From assembly GCF_025698545.1 (NCBI RefSeq), contig NC_068576.1, positions 51,246,390 through 51,310,389 on the forward strand: 64,000 nucleotides of DNA, in the 5' to 3' direction. The position numbers and the translations under genes are program-made. The first letter of the stretch is position 1, and every line of letters starts with the position of its first letter. The notes beneath the pieces are model-generated. The model did not search any database and was not told the origin of the DNA. It worked only from the letters and a program-made list of their open reading frames with translations. Below are positions 1 to 11,716 of the stretch, piece by piece. The stretch comes from Gossypium raimondii (taxonomy: Eukaryota > Streptophyta > Magnoliopsida > Malvales > Malvaceae).

Positions 1-590
1 ACAATTTAGGAGAGAATTTTTTATTTTGTAAGAGACAGTGGCCGAGAGTATTGGTGGAGGAGGTGGAGCAAAACCCCCTTTTATATAGGCAATCATGAGG
101 GAAATTAAAAAAATAATAATGTGGGAGCCCATGATCAGGATTGCCGAGATAATATGTCTGAAAATTATCCCGAAATTCTCAAGATTCCCAGGTTTTGAAA
201 ATTTTTCACAGGTTAGGGTTAGGGTTGAAAATGGGTGTTGAAAGGCGCACTTTCAACCTGCATGGCAACCACCTCAACTGAAAACACGTCTTATTGCTCT
301 TCTGCCAAGCCAGCTAATGCATTTTCTTTCTTTTAATTTTCAACCCTAACCCTAACCCATGCAAAAATTCTAAAACCCTAAACCTAATCTTAAACTAGAG
401 ATTCTCGAGCTAGAGAATCCCGAATAAAATTCAAACATCACTACTCAGACTTTTCAGGAAAACACTTCTTTTAGAAGTGATTTTCATACTTGCCATGTCT
501 AATATTTTCTAACATTTTAAAGTTATGTTTGATATTCGGGGGTAGTATTTTCTATAAAATGAGCCACCTTTCTGTTGGAGAACTTTTATA
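1..590. other. AT-rich intergenic DNA with foldbacks
   Basis: No convincing coding region. The stretch is AT-rich and holds one strong inverted repeat (listed separately), a smaller inner foldback, and simple oligo-A/T runs. The rightmost part (about 530-590) begins to resemble sequence found again near 8.2-8.3 kb, so it probably belongs to the flank of the MULE fragment that follows. Confidence 0.5.
211..357. repeat. 22-bp perfect inverted repeat with TTAGGG units
   Basis: Positions 211-232 and 336-357 are exact reverse complements (22 of 22). Each arm contains two adjacent TTAGGG units followed by TTGAAAAT. Inside the loop is a second perfect stem, 237-244 with 250-257, around GCGCA. The plant telomere unit is TTTAGGG, so this is probably not a telomere remnant but part of a foldback or an unidentified transposon. 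Confidence 0.75.
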
Positions 591-1614
591 CTAAAATTCC
601 AAGCATATTGTTTTTATAAGGAGATTTGCATAAGAAGAAGGTTGTTTATGTTAAAGACCTAAATTTCAAAAATCGACCTAATAAAGTAAATTAGTTGAAG
701 TAAGTTTTGTTGTTATTGTTTTTCGATAATTCGTATTTTTTTTTTTTGCATAATGTTTTCGTTTTAAACATGAGAAACAAGTTATTTGGTTGAAGATGAG
801 TAGACGAATTAAAGCCGTTATTTATTATGACAGTCAAATTTGTGACACCAAAATTGGGGTCGTTTTTGCATCAACTCAATCTATAGAATTGGCTTTCAAT
901 TAGAGCATAAAATTGCAGGAGCTTCAATAAAAAAATTAGGAGAAAAGTGGCGAGTTTAAGCCGGAGAAAAATTTCGAGCTTGAAATATAGATACCTAACG
1001 TCATTAAATCCCATTAGATATGATATAATTAAGCTCAGAGGTGACATGAAGGTCAAGGTGATGCTCGATTCGCATTGCTATACTAGAGTTATGTGCCCAC
1101 TTTGTCGACGTTGATGAAAGTGGTCAGAGTTTGACAACAATTCCAGTTAATGCCAGAATGAAACAAAAAGCAGAAAGTCCAACCACATGTTTGTGTGGTG
1201 GGTTCACATCATTGTTACAAAACTCCTACCATGAAATGTTGAAATCATCAATGGGAAGACATTAATCAGTTTCAGCCCTTGATTTCAACTTTGGTGCACA
1301 GTCCATCCAGCAGTCGGGGTTTGTCAGTTACCCAAACTTTGATACCTCAACACAACATTTTGTGAGTGCGTTTGATTTCAACTTACAAATACTGATGTTC
1401 TATGCTAAAAACACTTGTACGAGCATGCCATCAAGTTACACCGGTGGGCAATCCGCAAGTGGTTTTGGTTTTAATGTAAGGTTTACAAGAACGGATGATG
1501 TGCTCCCTACAATTTGCACTGGCGAAGGGACATCGAACCCTGAGCATGCAACTGGGTTGATAACGAACAAGAAGTTGATAACGAAGAGGGATCTAAATCC
1601 AATAATGAGAAAAG
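590..1614 (+). mobile_element. Truncated Mutator-like element (MULE), N-terminal transposase region
   Basis: From about 797 the + strand reads MSRRIKAVIYYDSQICDTK and then, with stops, continues in a pattern that matches a second copy at about 8515 nearly word for word (for example the reading IYYDSQICDTKIG, and DNA encoding LAFN). The same 200-bp leader (TTGCAT...TTGAAGTAA) precedes both copies. The family is assigned because the longer copy continues into a MuDR-type DNA-binding region, MULE transposase core and SWIM zinc finger. This copy contains only the N-terminal third and many in-frame stops; it ends where the solo LTR begins. Confidence is good that the two copies are one family and moderate on the name. 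Confidence 0.6.
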
Positions 1615-2649
1615 TTACCTGTAATAAGGCCCAATTGGCCCAGACCATTACAAAACAAAAATAAACTAAACCTAGGCCCGAACCCTAACAGCCCACTAAC
1701 TAAATTTCAGCAGAAACCCTAAGCTTCCTAGCCACCAACAATCATAGCAAGTCGCAACCGCCCAAGATATTATACCTCGCTCCCAAGACGTCAGATCTGC
1801 TTGTTCCATGCACGTCGCGCGCATTCTTCTCCAAGCAATACCTGCAGCAACAAACAGAATAACAAAAATTGGGGGAACAATATTTATATTTTTTGTTTCG
1901 GCTATAAAGCTGAAAAGATTGTAAAGTAATGGGGGGCATTCGAAAGGAGACAGAAATAAGAAATATCAAAAATCATTTTTCAAAGGTGAATCGAGTTTCG
2001 GGTTTTCTTTGCGTTTTCTATTTTCTATTTTATTTCTATTTTTTTAAGAAAAGAAATAATAAAAAGAAAGGGGGGAGTTACCTTCGTTTTCAAAGTGCTC
2101 GGGAAACCTTTGGAGACCATCACGTCGCATCTCCGATCGGCGAAACCACGGCGGCGATCGCTTGCGGCGGCGTTGCGAGAAGGGGTTCAAAAAAATAAAC
2201 CCTAGCAGAGGGTTCTTAAGTTTTTTTATTTTTTCTTCCTTTTTCTGCTGACATTTGTTTTTTTAAAACAAAAATCTGTTTTAAATAATAAAAGTGAAAC
2301 GACACCGTTTCAAATGGCCAGGATCCGCGCGTCGACCCGACCCGCAGGGGGATCCGCGCGTCCTGACCCTGAATGGTAGAATTCGCGTTCAGTCCCTCTC
2401 TCTTGCGATGCGTTTCAATTAAATCCTGTTTTATCCTTTTTTAAATTGGGTCGCAGATTTTAATTTTTGCTGCAATTCGGTCCCACGCTGCGCAGCGTTT
2501 TGGGGGTGGGATTAATTTCCCTTTCAGTCCCCCAGTGTTGCTCGAGCGTTTGATTTGGGTTTTTTGTTTATTGCGGATTTTCTCCCTTATTTTAATTTTT
2601 AATTCATTTTGGTCCATCTTTTAATTATTTTTATTATTTACCTATATGC

Positions 2650-3410
2650 ACGCACATGCATTTTATAATATTTATATATATATATTGTATATATTTTAAA
2701 TGTTTTATATATATGTTATACGTTATTATTATTTATTTGCAAAGTTTTATACATATATATATATATTTAAACTTTTATAAATACATACATAAATTTTGTA
2801 CATACAAACATTTTAGTATATATATACTTTTATATTTTTTTCTCTTTATTCCTTTAGTAAATGTATATACATACGCATACTTTGATTTTTTTATTTTCAT
2901 AATTTTTTTACATTCATATATATATATATATATATATTTATACATACATATATTTTAATTTATATATATACATATTTTATTTTCTTTTCTATGTATTTAA
3001 TAATTTATATACATCATGTATACGTTTTATTTTCATAAATATATGTTTCTATATACATACTTTGTGAATATATGTACATATACTTATACATTTTATTTTT
3101 CTATTTTGTAAATATATACATATACATACATTTTTTGTTTTAACGTTTATATACTTTATATTATACACATATATACTTATACATTTTTTTATACACATAT
3201 GCATATCTGTATATTTCTATTTTATTTTATGATCTTCATATACTCATATACATGTATTTTTTATTTTTTAGAAGTTATTATATGTCTTTTATTTTATATG
3301 TATACTTATATATATGCTTTAATATATGCCCACATATTTTCAAATTTACTTATATATTGTACTTGTATTTATATATTTTGTAAATACATATACATATGTA
3401 GTTTAAATTG
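2650..3410. repeat. Degenerate TA/TACATA-rich low-complexity block
   Basis: About 760 bp made almost entirely of TATATA, ATACATA and TTTTAT strings, lying inside the solo LTR. The open frames that cross it (rich in I, Y, F) are composition artefacts, not genes. Confidence 0.8.
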
Positions 3411-3550
3411 AAGTAATCGTTTCATGCTATGCATTAATATTGACAACATTTCTAAAGAAAATATATTTTGGTCTTGACAAAGTGATTAAATCATCGTCTT
3501 TTATAAATTTTCAAATATTTGGCATTCATAATTCTCGAGAAAAACCGTAT

Positions 3551-3985
3551 CCTAACTTACTGGATTGCGATTATTTCTTGGTGAATTTAGAAAACCAGGT
3601 ATTCATTTTGAAATAAATTCATGCAAATTTCAAATAGAAGCTTATTCTCGAGAATCCAAAATGTTAGGTCCTAACTTACTGGTCATGATATTTTGACTTC
3701 TCGAAATAAGAAATTTCAAACAAAAGGCACAATTCGGTATTTGGAATTCTAAGGAAATTGAGCCCTAACGTATTGGGTTCCGATTTTTTTTGTTAATCTT
3801 AAATAACCGAGAATATTTTTTATTCAAAATGCATGAGTGTAAAAATCACTTTTTGGAACTTAACTTGTCGTGTCCTAACGTATTGGGTGTGGCATGTTAC
3901 TTTCCTCAAAATGAAGATTTTCGTATAAAATGAGAATGATATTCAAAGTTTGAGAATTTTGAGAAATTGTACCCTAACGTATTGG
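3551..3985. repeat. Five spaced copies of a 13-bp motif in the LTR
   Basis: The core CCTAAC(G/T)TA(T/C)TGG occurs at 3551, 3670, 3764, 3874 and 3973, spaced 119, 94, 110 and 99 bp. The sequence between copies is much less alike, though each interval contains a TTGAGAATTT- or CTCGAGAA-like stretch. This looks like an old tandem array of about 100 bp in which the core has stayed recognisable. Confidence 0.75.
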
Positions 3986-4285
3986 GACTCGATTTCTTTA
4001 CATGTCTTGAGCAATTGATTATCATTTGGGTTTTTTAAAATTTTTTAGCCCACGACACTAAGACATTAAACAATCGATTTGGTACCGATTCTGGGCGTTA
4101 CGAGGGTGCTAACCCTTCCTCGTGCGTAACTGACTCCCGAACTCATTTTTCTTAAAACTCGTAGACCAAAATAATTTTTAAGGTAGGCCGATCACACCTT
4201 AATAAAGGATCGGTGGCGACTCCAGTTTTATTTTCAAAGTCGACAACTAAATTTTTGTTTTCAAAAAAACGGTTTCGACATTACC

Positions 4286-7090
4286 GTTGGCTGAAAAGAA
4301 CTTATTTTCTATTTCTCTCCAAAATGGATCAATTTCCTTAAATATCCAACAAAATCGAACTTAAACCTTAATTTTATTTTTCTAAAAACGACATATATAT
4401 AAATTTTTCCCCTTCAATCTCATCCAACCAAAATAACAAATCAATTTTATATCTATTAACACATTCTTTTCGATTGTAAAAATTCAGTTAATATTTGACA
4501 ATATATGATTAAAATATTATAATATGCAAACATTTTGATGAGTAGAAGTGTATAATATCATGCATTCATTGGTTGGGGGCTGGGATTGGCATTAAATAGC
4601 GGTTAGTGCTTTTGCAGATATTAGGCGCAATTGCAAGGTTCGACTTTGTAGCGATTTGGTGGGGAGTGGGGCCTACTAAAATAATTTTAGTCCATTGCTC
4701 TTTCTTGTGGGCAATATTTTATCTTGGATTCTACCATCTAATCAAAAATAATCCGTACAACCAAACCTTTCTCTCTTTTTCTTATTCCCTCTACTTTTTT
4801 CCCTTCTTTTTCTTAATGACTTAATTGACCCTGAAAAGTAAGAACAAGAAATTCATACAAAATAAGTTTACATTTTTTGGAAGGACATAAATTTTATTTC
4901 TTTTAAAAAAAATCATCAAACTAGAATTATTAGAACCATTGAATTAAATAATTAACTCATCACATCCTCCTTGTGAGTATCATTCATTAATGATTTCAGA
5001 GTTTTGTGGCTGCGTGGCCTCTCTCTCTCCTGCAATCAAGGAAGGATTGAGAGACAAATTGAAAAAAATCTGGTTCCAGTCCCAACCATGTGTTTCCACG
5101 TCATATGGCCTGCTTCGTGATGTGGGCACTCATTCAAATTGGGACCATAAATTTCATTTTATCCACAGAAAACAACAGCACAAGCTTTACTTTTAAGCAA
5201 AGACAGGTTTAATTAAAAACATATAGGTTCATGATGCACAATTACTGTTCGCTAATATCATCACTCACTAAAATAAATTCCTTAAATGATATTTATAATA
5301 ATTGAAACCATTTAGCAATTATAAAATTGTTGCTTTTCATCCCATCTCCATCCCATTGCTACAGATATTCTTGGTTTGGACCTGGATTGTGTGGGTGTTT
5401 TCACTCATCATATCATTCACTTGTACAAAATATCCTCTCTCTTTTTTTATTTTTTATTTTTTAAAAGTAAAAAATTATTATTTTGTTTCCAATGCCAATC
5501 TCCACTAATTCCTAAAACCATCGAATTACTTAAATTAATTTATTGAATAAATTGTTATATTTCAATATCCCGATAGTATAATTTCCTCCTCGATACTTTT
5601 TTTTCTTATGGATAGTCATTTATCCCTTTGAAGAGTACCCATGACGAGAAGGTTAATTATTACCGTCGAGTTTCAACAAAAGAAAACACTATTTAATGGA
5701 AAAGTATGTGCATAAATAAAAATTCGTTATACTTTCTTTGTAAGCAATGGCGGTGTCAATAATTTACTTTTTTTTCTCTGAAATTTGTGATACTATTTTT
5801 ATTTTTAGTTTTAGTTTCTTTTAATTGCTGTTCAATTCCGGTATGTTGGTTTTGGTTTTCAAAATGATGAGGAGGATGTTGGGCTATATGAAATTTGCTT
5901 CTGTGCATCATCAATGTAAAAGGGTCTTTTGGGAGCTTTTGGCATTGTCATGGTTGATTGGAGTTTGTTGCCGACATATCCTCACAGTGATGAGGCTATG
6001 ATGTAGATATTAGTGATTGCTTAAGGTGATGCATCTTTTGTAGCTTCTGACATTGCCGATATAATGGTTATTGTGAACTTGTATCACTTTTCCACTAGGC
6101 TATTCATGACGAATGTGGCTTAATATAGTAGTTACTCTCAATTTGTTCAAAAGGGAAACTATTTCGAAGTAGTCGAGGAAGATGTTATCTTTTCACTTGA
6201 TTATAACAATACCAAATGTAAAACTATACAATGTAGTTGTTTACACTATATGAGTGTGAAAAGTCACTGAAATAAAGGTGGTTCACATTGTAGACGGTGC
6301 AAAGAGCAATTAGAAATGGTGGTGTAGGGGTGTTGAGGTCGTATTTAAGTAGAGTGTAGACACTATATCTTACTTATCCATTTATAGATGAAGGAGGGTT
6401 TGAAATGAGCCCTCATCCCTTAATTACCTCTTCGGTAAAGTCTAATTTAAACCCGATTTAAGGCATGATTCGATTGTAATCACCTTTTAGATTAATGAAT
6501 CTGAATTTATATAATTGAATAACCTATGTTTTAAAATAAAATATTCGCATCCTGAATAAATTTTATAAATGAAATGCACTATAAAATTTTATTTAAATAA
6601 TATTATTGCATTATAATTTATTGTGATGCATGTTTAAAAAACCAATTACCTTATGACATGAATAAATGAATTAATTAGTTGTGATCCTGGAATCATATTG
6701 TTAACAAAAAAAAGACAACAACTTAAATAATAAAATCTTACATATGATATATAAAACTAATGCCTTTATGAAAAATTGAGATAATCTTATGTGAAAGGCT
6801 TAATTTTTTACACATGAATGCCTTAAAATTTTACTTAATATATATTTTAATTTTAAATTAATCATAAATCCAAATTGAGTAAGTTTTCATCTTCTTTTTA
6901 TTTACGTTAAATATATTTCAATGAAATTTATATTAAAGGTAATAAAATATTAATTTTCATATTTTTTAAATTATAAATATTCATCCACAAAGAGTTACAT
7001 GTAATAATTGTACGCCGCTAAAACCTTAATTTCCTATAGTGATGATAGAATTCAAATTCAAACCTTGAAGAAAACAATGTTGGAAGGAGC
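4286..7090. other. AT-rich intergenic region, no gene seen
   Basis: Short frames only, none with recognisable domains. A pyrimidine-rich stretch near 5020 (CTCTCTCTCT) and oligo-A/T runs are present. About 5870-6350 is less AT-rich and could be an eroded transposon piece, but I cannot name it. Nothing here supports a gene or RNA. Confidence 0.5.
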
Positions 7091-7099
7091 AGTCACAAA

Positions 7100-8230
7100 C
7101 TCCGGAAGGATCAATTTTCAATACTTCGGGAGAAAACAATACGTTTTTCAACGACGTTGGAAACAGTGATTTCGGGATCACAATTCCGACGAGTAAACTC
7201 ATAAATATTAGTAATTAATATTTATGAGTTAAATATAGTATTATGGTGAATTTTGTTTGGATAGATTTTATTAATTGATTAGTTGTCAGTTGTCAAGGTG
7301 CAAGTAGTTTAACCCTAAAGTTAATGGTTTTAAAAAATAAGGTATCATGACCTCATTTTCATAAATCGAGCCCATAAATATTTTTATTTAATATTTACCG
7401 AGTTATTGTATAGGTGAATTGAATTTTAGATAAGTAATTTTGTCGAATTAGTGACCAATTAAGGTATAAGGACTAAATTGTAAAAGTAATAAAAATTAAT
7501 CATTATAAATTTTAATTAATTGAAGGACTGATTGAGTAAATAAGCTATTAGTATAAGGCCAAACGGTGGTGGGTAATGATTGGAATCCACCAACTTTAAT
7601 TAAAATGGCTAATATTAGTTTAATCAAGGTTTTATTAATTAATTATAATTAGATTAATTTAACTAAAGTATAAAAGTAGTAAAATAAAATAAAACAAACC
7701 CTTCTCTTTTTTCTTCTTCAACTCGTTTTTTCACCGAAACCATAGAAGCAAAAGCGGGTTTTGAATATCAAATTTGGGTCCTCCATTGTTGGTAAAATTT
7801 GTTCTTTCTTTTGTAATTTTTATATTTTTGAGATCGTTGTAATTAGGTCCAATTAACTTACATCTCCGATTTCAAAATTATTAAAGATCCCTAAAGTTGT
7901 CATTGATGAAAATTGAAGTTTTGATGTTTAATAGTTTGATTTTAAGCTTAGATATGTTTAAAGATTAATTTATTAAGTAAATTTTGTGTATAAGAGTCAA
8001 ATTGTAATAATGTAAAATTTGTCATGAAATTTCTGAAAGTTATGTTTTAGAGGGCTGTACAATGATGGAATTGTAATTGGATTAAAAATCAAAGCTTGAA
8101 TTTGAAAAATATAATAGTTTCGGTTTTAAAGACTAAATTAAATAAAATACAAAACTTTAAGAAAATTGTACAAAATGAATAAAAATATTATATTATATAA
8201 ATATAATATGAAATGAAATGAAATATTATA
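7100..8230 (+). mobile_element. Partial LTR of the same family as the 44-kb solo LTR
   Basis: The order of landmarks (AATTCCGACGAGTAA, a hairpin of the type ACTCATAAAT/ATTTATGAGT, GGTATCATGACCTC, AAATCGAGCCCATAAATATT, TTTTTATATTTTTGAGATCG) follows that of the solo LTR at 44201-47402 over its first kilobase. The copy lacks clear LTR ends and runs into the MULE leader at about 8.27 kb. It is a diverged fragment, clearly older than the 44-kb copy. Confidence 0.7.
7196..7230. repeat. Perfect 15-bp stem hairpin in the LTR fragment
   Basis: Positions 7196-7210 and 7216-7230 are perfect reverse complements around a 5-nt loop. The equivalent place in the solo LTR at about 44262-44300 also folds (CTCGTAAAT with ATTTACGAG), so the hairpin belongs to the family. 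Confidence 0.8.
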
Positions 8231-8269
8231 TAAATATTTTCCAACATTTTAAAAATATTTTATATTTAG

Positions 8270-11200
8270 CAAGAGAGCTTGCTATAAATCAAGATTGATA
8301 TAGAAAGATTTTCACAATTAAATTTCGAGTAGAAGATTTGCATGTTGAGGAGAAGATTGTTGATGTTAAAAATCTAAAGTTGAAAAATCAACCTAACAAA
8401 AGTATTAGTTGAAGTAAATAAATTTGGTGTCGTTGTTTGAATTTGGTTAATGAGTTTTTTTTTGTATAATGTTTTTATTTTAATTTTATATTAAACTTGT
8501 TGTTTTGGCGAAAATGAGTAAACAAATTAGATTTATTATTTATTATGACAGTCAAATTTGTGACACCGAAATTGGGGTCATTTTTGTATCAGCCCAATCT
8601 ACAGAATTGGCTTTCAATTGAAGCATCAAACTTAACAAACTTTTGTCAAGAATTTTTGAGCTTGAAATATAGATATCTAATGTCAATGAACCCTGTAAGA
8701 TATGATACATTTGAGCTTAAAGGAAACACGAATGTCGAGTTAATGTTTAATACGCATTGCTCAACTGGAAATTTTATACTAAAGTTATATGCCTAGTTTG
8801 CCAATGTAGAGGAAGTTGGTCCAAGTTCAATAATAGTTTCAGTTAATTTATTTCAAGAACATGAAGTAGAAAGTCTAACCACATGATTGGTGCGATGGTT
8901 TCATGGCGTTGTTGCAAATCTCATACCAAGGAATGCTGGAATCATTAATAGGAAGGAATTCATTGGTTTTAGCCTTTGATTTCAACTTTGGAGAACAATC
9001 ACAGTTAGTTGGGAACCTGAACGCGAAGACCTAAATACAACATTTTGTAAATGCCTTTGATTTCAACTTCGAAATGTTGATGTCCTATATTGGAAACACT
9101 TATGTGGGTATGTCATCAAGTTGCATGAGTGGACAATCTGTAAGTAATATTGGTTTTAACGTAAGATTGATGAGAAAGAATGGTGTTGGCCTACAACTTG
9201 AATCAGCGAAGAGACATCCAATTCGATACATGAAACCGTAACTGGGTTGATAACGAAGAGAAAGTTGGAATTGATGATCCAATCCGAGAGTCTTGGCCCG
9301 ATAATTTAGAAATTGTATTATTTTCTAAATTAGCGGTCATTTCTATTAAACCAATAGGGAGTGATTCTAATGGTGAACGTCTAGACAATGTTGGAGGACC
9401 CAACCAAATTTTACGGTGTATAAACCTCCACCCCACATGCTTAATATCGACATTGATACTCAAAATGAGTTAGAATATCCAAAACTTCATCATAGAAAAC
9501 CAGGTCATGCGAGTTCTTCTACAAATTTTGGCAATTACAAGTTGGAATGGAGTTGTCTTCCAAATATGTTGTCGTAGTTGCAGTTAAGCGGTATAACATA
9601 AAACATGAGGTCAATTTCCATGTTACCAAATCGCAAGTAAAAAAATATGAGGCGAAGTGTGCAACCAATGACAGTAGATGTTCTTGGAAAATTATGACAG
9701 CGATGAGAAAGAAGACGAGATTCTAAACAATAAAGAAATATGACATTATCTCTGACATTATCTTACTTATGGTGAAAGACAATCCTAAGATTCTCGTGCC
9801 AGTTTTGATTGCTAATACCCATAGTACGATTACACCATGAAGTACTACAAGGCATGAGTTACAAAATAGAAGGCAATGGAAAAAATGCATAACAGGTAAG
9901 ATGAATCATATAATGATTTGTGACAATGGTTGAAGTTACTAAATCAATATGTCCTAGGTATCGCCATCGATTTGCAAACAGAACCTACGTATCATAGATT
10001 TGAATGGTCCAAGGAAAAAGAATCTCCTATCGTCTTTTTTTTTTTTTTTTGACATTCAAGTCATGCATTGAAGCATTCTGATACCGTAAGCCACTAGTCC
10101 CAATTGACGATACATTCATGTACGAGAGATATAAGCATCACTTGTTGTTCGTTGTATAATATGGTAATTGAAAAATCCTGTCAATAGCTTTTGCAATTGT
10201 TGAATAAGAAACCACAAATGCCTAAGACTTCTTAACTAACTTGAGAAGGCATGTCGTGCTGCAACCCGATATATTTATCATTTTTTATAGGGCACTTGAA
10301 ATACAAATTGCGATTGGTCGATGTGAAAGCCTATGAGATCATGCATACCATAGGTGTTGTATATGTCATATCGAGGCAAATTACATTGGCCAATTCTACA
10401 AAGATGAGGAACGACGATATGTTATTAACATAAGTACATCATAAATATTATTTTCTATATCACTATTTAACATATACATTGTTTGTTCATGGATATAATC
10501 TTTATTTTCTTCAACAGGGTACATGCTTGTCCAACATTGATTCCATTAAATGTTGGAAAATTTGATGATAGTAAACAATAATGGTGCTAATTACCTCAAT
10601 GAGATACTCAATGAACAGTGGACTCAATCATATGATAGAGGTCTATGATATGAGCATAAGATAACAAACCTAACGAAATGTATAAATTTCGTATTGAATG
10701 GCATACGCCATTTGTTGATAACGTCGGCAGTGAAAAAAAACATATTTTCACTTATCAGCCTTGTTTCCGAAGCAAACAGAAAAATATGTTGGATAGATAA
10801 AATGCGGACACATTTGGTGCGAGAAAAAATATGGCAGAAAATGCAACAAGAGAGAACCCTATGATGGCAGTTTGTCACTCGCGTCCAAATGAAATATTTT
10901 AGGTTATAGAGTTCTACAGACCAGACAAAGGTATCATCGGAGGATCATATCGTGTATACTTGAAACAAAAGCCTTAAGAGTGCAAGAGATTTCAAGCACT
11001 TCATTTTCATGTGCACATACAATTGCTACATGTGCCTCGACACATCTTGATTGCATGAAGTATATTGATGAAGTGTACAAACTAAAACAGATATATAAAG
11101 TATGGACGTTTGAATTCCCACCGGTCCTAAATAAAGGTAGATGGTCGCATGTTTCGAGCGATCCATTCGAATTGCTATCGAATATTGAATTGCGTCGCAA

Positions 11201-11360
11201 GCCAAAAGGTTGAATAAATTCTAGTCGAATATGCAATAATATGGATATTCGAGAGAAGATAGACCAATCAAGGTTATATATGTTTTGTTGGAACCTAGGA
11301 CATAGTAAGAAAACATGTCTACATTTGGCGGACACGTTGAAGCGAGGATCATAGACATGT
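8270..11360 (+). pseudogene. Decayed MULE (MuDR-like) transposase
   Basis: Reading + strand fragments in order gives the parts of a MuDR-type transposase. First comes an N-terminal region starting MSKQIRFIIYYDSQICDTE (from 8515). A DNA-binding-like region near 9620-9720 follows (SQVKKYEAKCATN, then RCSWKI). The MULE core lies near 10095-10430 (PLVPIDDTFMYERYKHH, then RALEIQIAIGRCE). A SWIM-type zinc finger region lies near 10980-11210 (SFSCAHTIATCASTHLDCM, YIDEVYKL, FEFPPVLNKGRW). A CxxC-GH-C knuckle closes the protein near 11277-11320 (FCWNLGHSKKTC). Many stops and frame changes separate these, so it is a dead copy. It shares its leader and N-terminus with the fragment at 590-1614. Just beyond it, on the other strand, lies a plant-mobile-domain pseudogene, a frequent companion in plant MULEs. 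Confidence 0.8.
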
Positions 11361-11716
11361 AATCTACTCTAATATTATGTTAACGAATTTTAAAAATATT
11401 GGATAATTATGTAATCTATTTTAATATTATGTTGACTAATTTTAAAACTAGTGGATAATTCAAAATCTTATTGGACATACAAAAAAATAAATAAAAATTT
11501 TGATAAAATGTAAATAAGTAGATTAATGGTGTAAAAATACAATACAAATATAAATGGAAACATTACATATATAAATTTAAAAAATTACAAGTTAACAAAC
11601 TAAATGATGATGTACATGAAAAAATTAATATGAAAAAAACATCTCCGTTATCGGGTCGAATGTCTGTCACAACCCGATAGGTGTCGGTTATGAGGAGAAT
11701 TTTTTATGGTTAGGGT
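11361..11716. other. AT-rich spacer between the two convergent MULE-associated pseudogenes
   Basis: No reading frame of note. A near-repeat occurs inside: about 11356-11405 and 11412-11460 share ATGTAATCTA(C/T)T(C/T)TAATATTATGTT and TGGATAATT, a tandem duplication of roughly 55 bp. Confidence 0.5.

Larger units (their letters stand above)
1620..4280 (-). mobile_element. Solo LTR, probably Ty3/gypsy, with 5-bp target duplication
   Basis: The piece starts TGTAATAAGG and ends GGTTTCGACA, giving the usual TG...CA ends, and it is flanked by TTACC on both sides (1615-1619 and 4281-4285). It is 2661 bp, with no internal coding domain and no second LTR, so it is a solo LTR left by recombination. The minus-strand reading begins TGTCGAAACCG and then a GGAGTCGCCACC-type segment, a common start of long plant gypsy LTRs, which is why I give minus orientation. 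It holds an AT-dinucleotide-rich block and five spaced copies of a CCTAACGTATTGG-like motif. The identical 5-bp duplication argues the edges are right. Age cannot be read from a solo LTR. Confidence 0.85.

Noticed and set aside
211-357. Interstitial telomere repeat
   Set aside because: Only two TTAGGG units per arm, and the plant unit is TTTAGGG; the inverted arrangement points to a foldback.
2656-3411. Open frames of 70-100 codons rich in I, Y and F
   Set aside because: They cross a TA-rich low-complexity block inside a solo LTR; composition explains them.
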